Below are positions 61,136 through 64,000 of a stretch of 64,000 nucleotides of DNA, in pieces. The notes below the pieces were generated by a model. The model was not told the origin of the DNA. It worked only from the letters and a program-made list of their open reading frames with translations, and did no database searches. A program made the position numbers and the translations under genes. This DNA comes from Pelagicoccus albus (GTDB lineage: Bacteria > Verrucomicrobiota > Verrucomicrobiia > Opitutales > Opitutaceae): the NCBI RefSeq assembly GCF_014230145.1, contig NZ_JACHVC010000013.1, forward strand, positions 868,001 to 932,000, in the 5' to 3' direction. How positions within the stretch are numbered: the first letter of the stretch is position 1; every line of letters starts with the position of its first letter.

Positions 61136-62902
61136 ATGCCGAATCGCCCCACCTTAAATCCCGACCTCAAACGGATATCCGTCGACATCGACGGGTACGA
61201 TCCGGCAGCGTCCGAGGACCAAAAGGTTACGATAAGTCTCGAGCAATTGCAGGCCGCTTTGCAAAAAGCTCACCAGGCAGGTACCGAGAACGAAAAAATA
61301 GCCGCCACCGCGTACAATCCTGAAATGTTTTTCTGGCAGCTGATGGATACCCTGCCGGACCACGTCTATTTCAAGGACCGCAGGAGCCGCTTCACCTGCG
61401 TCAACCGGGCCCAAGCTAACTTTCTCGGACTCGAGGACCCGAACGACGCCATAGGCATGTCGGATTTTGAGTTCTTTCCGGAGGATTTCGCCAGCCTCCA
61501 ATTCGAGGACGAGCAGGAGATCATTCGCTCCGGAGTGGGCTATAGCCTCCACGAAGAAAAGCACATACGGGCCAACGAAAACCAGAGGTTTCTCCTATCC
61601 AGCAAGTTGCCCCTCCGCAATAGAGAGGGCGAAATAGATGGCACATTTGGCATATCAAGGGACATCACCAATCGGTATCTGGCGGAACGAGAAGTCGAAC
61701 GACAAAGGAACCTTTTGGAACTGATTATCCAAATTCTTCCCTGCCGCATATTCGTAAGGGACATGGAAGATCGATTCGCCCTCGTGAACCAAACTTATTT
61801 GGACGCCCTAAAACTGAAAAAAGCCGAGGATCTCCTTGGGAGAAAGCTTTCCGACTTCACCGACGAGGCGCGAGTAGAGCAAATCCACCTAGAGGATAAG
61901 CGGGTACGCGAGGGCTATCCCATAATTGGCAAAATAGTTGAGGATCTCGGTATTTTTAACGAGGATAGCTGGATCGTAACCTCGAAAATACCTTTGCGGG
62001 GTCGCGAAGGAGAAATCGAGGGCATCGTGGGCATGACCTACGACATCACCGAGCAGAAACGGGCTGAAGAGGAAGCTCGCGAACTCTCCAGTAAACTCAT
62101 GTCTAAGAACTTGGAATTCGAGGCTGAGCTTCTGGTTGCGAGGCAATTGCAGGAAACCCTGATGTCCATGGGCTTCAATAAGCATCGCTCCTATACCAAG
62201 ACCGGAACCGCTTGGGAGGTCGAAGCGAGCTACTTCTACAAACCAAGCCATCACCTAGCTGGGGACTTCTTCGACCTGGTTCAAATTTCAGAGAATAAGT
62301 TAGGCGTGCTTGTGTGCGATGTGATGGGCCACGGAGTGAAAGCCGCCCTAGTGACGATGCTTTTGCGTGGGCTCATCTCGGAGCTCTCCCCTTTGCTCGA
62401 CCAGCCCGCCAAGGTACTTGGCCAGATCAACAAACGTCTCTGCTCCCTCGCTGAAGACCAGGAATTCCCTCGTTTCACGACCGCGATCTACTTCACAATC
62501 GACCTAGAAAACGGTTCAGCTCGTATCGCGAATGCGGGCCACCCGAGCCCACTCTGGAAAACCCGAGATACCAAAGGCAGGGAGATCTTTGAGCCTTGCC
62601 CAGCTGGTGAAATTGGCCCCGCCCTCGGCTTGATCCCCGACTACGAGTATACGAGACACGAATTTTCCATCGAAGAAACGACAGAATTCCTACTCTACAC
62701 AGACGGAATCATAGAACAAAAAGACTCTGAGGGAACGGAATTCGGAATTCAGAAGCTTGAGGAAATTCTGCTTAACAATGCAGAGAGAAGCATCGCTACT
62801 CAGTTCAGAACCATCGAGTCCGCACTGAGCAGATCAGCGGGCAGCAAGGAATTTTCGGATGACATCTGTCTCGTCGCGGTAAAGACCTCGCCCATCCGCT
62901 GA
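61136..62902 (+). CDS. PAS-PAS-SpoIIE-type serine phosphatase
   Basis: Predicted PP2C-like serine phosphatase with sensing modules, usually acting on an anti-sigma-antagonist or similar partner-switch protein. Two PAS domains (about residues 66-175 and 190-310; VYFKDRRSRFTCVNRAQ and IFVRDMEDRFALVNQTY) precede a coiled-coil linker and the phosphatase domain (~350-585). The metal Asp residues are in LAGDFFD, CDVMGHG and SDDICLV. 588 residues, no membrane segments. No partner kinase or STAS protein is beside it. Confidence 0.9.
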   Translation: MPNRPTLNPDLKRISVDIDGYDPAASEDQKVTISLEQLQAALQKAHQAGTENEKIAATAYNPEMFFWQLMDTLPDHVYFKDRRSRFTCVNRAQANFLGLEDPNDAIGMSDFEFFPEDFASLQFEDEQEIIRSGVGYSLHEEKHIRANENQRFLLSSKLPLRNREGEIDGTFGISRDITNRYLAEREVERQRNLLELIIQILPCRIFVRDMEDRFALVNQTYLDALKLKKAEDLLGRKLSDFTDEARVEQIHLEDKRVREGYPIIGKIVEDLGIFNEDSWIVTSKIPLRGREGEIEGIVGMTYDITEQKRAEEEARELSSKLMSKNLEFEAELLVARQLQETLMSMGFNKHRSYTKTGTAWEVEASYFYKPSHHLAGDFFDLVQISENKLGVLVCDVMGHGVKAALVTMLLRGLISELSPLLDQPAKVLGQINKRLCSLAEDQEFPRFTTAIYFTIDLENGSARIANAGHPSPLWKTRDTKGREIFEPCPAGEIGPALGLIPDYEYTRHEFSIEETTEFLLYTDGIIEQKDSEGTEFGIQKLEEILLNNAERSIATQFRTIESALSRSAGSKEFSDDICLVAVKTSPIR

Positions 62903-62925
62903 TACAGAGTCAACCGTAGGCCGGA

Positions 62926-63363
62926 TTAACCAAGAACCTTCTTCACCTCTGCAGAGGCGATTTTCATATCCAAGGCAGTGCCATGATCGGCCTTCAGCTT
63001 GGCCATCACTGCTCCCATATCCCGCATAGAAGTAGCGCCGGTGGATTCGACCGCATCCGCAACAAGCTTAGGATAAGCGTCCGCCTCCAACTTGGCAGGC
63101 AATAGATCCCTCAGCAGTTCTGCACAGGCTTCGATTTCCTTCGCCTTGTCTTCACGGCCCACCTTAGCAAATGCCGCGGCAGACTCGGAGAATTTGCCCG
63201 CTTCTTTCTCGACTACCGCAGTAGCCTTAGCTTCGGAAAAATCTTCGTTTGCTCGCACTTCCCCTTCTTGGATAGCGGCAAGGGCCGCCCCATATGCCTC
63301 GGTCGCGATCGGATCGCGAGCGATACGGGCTTTTTGGTGAAGTTCCTTGAGCTTTTCTTTCAT
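62926..63363 (-). CDS. YqeY/GatB-like protein
   Basis: Small helical protein related to the tRNA-binding tail of the GatB amidotransferase subunit. MKEKLKELHQKARIARDPIATEAY, then the closing TSMRDMGAVMAKLKADHGTALDMKIASAEVKKVLG, match the YqeY pattern. 145 residues from the ATG at 63363; longer in-frame extensions to 63459 lack family similarity. Function unresolved. It is convergent with the phosphatase and divergent from the TonB receptor. Confidence 0.88.
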   Translation of the reverse strand: MKEKLKELHQKARIARDPIATEAYGAALAAIQEGEVRANEDFSEAKATAVVEKEAGKFSESAAAFAKVGREDKAKEIEACAELLRDLLPAKLEADAYPKLVADAVESTGATSMRDMGAVMAKLKADHGTALDMKIASAEVKKVLG

Positions 63364-63538
63364 AGGGCGGCCATTGTCAGAGCGGGACTCGCATTGGCAA
63401 TGGTTAACTTCAAAGACTCCCCCGACCCTAGTTAATCTCTGCAAAAACACTTGGGGCATTTGTGCGAAAAGCTGAGTTCGTTTACCCTAAAGCCCCTTGC
63501 TGGGAAGCCGATATTTTGAAGCTGTAACGACCATCCGC

Positions 63539-64000
63539 ATGCGTAAAACGCACAAATCACTCTTTATTTCCGGGCTCGCAGTAGCATCCTACGTCAGCTC
63601 GGCATCAACTGTAGCCGACGAATTGGCAGACCTCTCTCTCGAGGAACTCTCTGGCGTACCCATCGTCGAATCGGCGAAAAAAAGCCAGAACCTATTCGAT
63701 ACGCCCGCCAGCGCCTTCGTTTTCGATGAGGAAGCGATTCAGAACCTGCCAGTAGATTCCATCCCTGAAATGCTCAGGTACGCGCCGGGAGTGCATATGA
63801 CTCGTGCCTCAAACGGGATTTGGGGACTCGCAGTTCGCGGCATGAACTCTCGTTTCCTGGGCAGAACCCAATTCACCGTGGATGATCAAAACCTGTACGG
63901 AACCGTATTCGCCGGTTTGTACGGAGCTCAGCACGACCTCTTTTTGGACGACGTGGCCTCAGTCGAGGTCGTCTATGGACCAGGCGGCGGGCTCTGGGGA
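63539..64000 (+). CDS. TonB-dependent receptor, N-terminal part (runs off the window)
   Basis: Outer-membrane receptor for a ligand such as a siderophore, vitamin or glycan. The 154 visible residues include a signal peptide (residues 1-27), a LSLEELSGVPIVESAKKSQ box, which plays the part of a TonB-linked N-terminal motif, and a plug domain: FDTPASAFVFDEEAIQNLPVDSIPEML, GVHMTRASNGIWGLAVRGMNSR and VEVVYGPGGGLWG. The plug matches the LSLEEL receptor subclass common in marine Gram-negatives. ATG at 63539. The beta-barrel part lies outside the window, so substrate cannot be judged. Confidence 0.88.
   Translation, partial: MRKTHKSLFISGLAVASYVSSASTVADELADLSLEELSGVPIVESAKKSQNLFDTPASAFVFDEEAIQNLPVDSIPEMLRYAPGVHMTRASNGIWGLAVRGMNSRFLGRTQFTVDDQNLYGTVFAGLYGAQHDLFLDDVASVEVVYGPGGGLWG

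Noticed and set aside
1-64000. CRISPR arrays, insertion sequences, prophage
   Set aside because: No regularly spaced repeats, transposase motifs or phage structural genes were seen in any reading frame.

Overview
The window looks like a chromosomal segment of a Verrucomicrobiota bacterium, most likely class Opitutae and probably marine. This is inferred from protein character (citramalate-route isoleucine synthesis, IHF-like protein, zinc-finger-less ClpX-like ATPase, DUF3347 metal-efflux proteins, Na+/H+ antiporters, secreted GH2 enzyme), moderate GC and mostly absent Shine-Dalgarno sequences. There is no rRNA, no convincing tRNA, no insertion sequence and no CRISPR array. The two ends cut genes: a cardiolipin synthase on the left and a TonB-dependent receptor on the right.

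Layout. 1-9.1 kb: cardiolipin synthase end, then a minus-strand run serA-plsY-hom-lysC-thrC-cimA (serine, aspartate-family and citramalate/isoleucine synthesis, with a phospholipid acyltransferase inside). 9.2-14.5 kb: alpha/beta hydrolase, hisS, a secreted subtilase, a probably truncated secreted protein and an IHF-like DNA-bending protein. 14.6-20.3 kb: ClpX-like ATPase, ubiE/menG, an A-type Fe-S carrier, rpoN (sigma-54), a TRIC-type channel and a NUDIX hydrolase. 20.3-24.7 kb: purine salvage (adenosine deaminase behind a textbook -24/-12 sigma-54 site, a nucleosidase-permease pair with a terminator in its leader, an HD nucleotidase). 24.7-30.3 kb: DoxX, a nuclease fused to a degenerate DNA ligase, DUF3108 protein, sulfite reductase cysI. 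30.4-36.4 kb: hydrolase, polysaccharide deacetylase, a MocR regulator divergent from a PNPOx-like protein and a DUF1272 protein, a secreted FlgC-like protein, and an archaeal-type IMP cyclohydrolase homologue. 36.6-40.6 kb: a secreted GH2 beta-galactosidase and a LacI-family regulator. 40.8-48.3 kb: xerC, mazG, trpC, rsmA/ksgA, two tiny overlapping genes, DUF192 lipoprotein, gspF and gspE. 48.4-55.1 kb: a Cu/Ag-type RND efflux operon. 55.2-59.4 kb: two cation/proton antiporters, the first behind a structured leader. 59.4-64 kb: an unknown Cys-motif protein, a PAS-PAS-SpoIIE phosphatase, a YqeY protein and the TonB receptor start.

The most unusual observations are: (1) a beta-CASP nuclease/DNA-ligase fusion in which the ligase half lacks the adenylated lysine, the motif III glutamate and the OB fold; (2) a MocR regulator with arginine at the PLP-lysine position; (3) a FlgC rod-protein homologue carrying a Sec signal peptide and no flagellar neighbours; (4) structured leaders before the nucleosidase-permease and Na+/H+ antiporter genes; (5) a discoidin domain nested inside a DUF4982 domain of the GH2 enzyme. 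All function assignments come from reading translated sequence against remembered family motifs; no database search was run.
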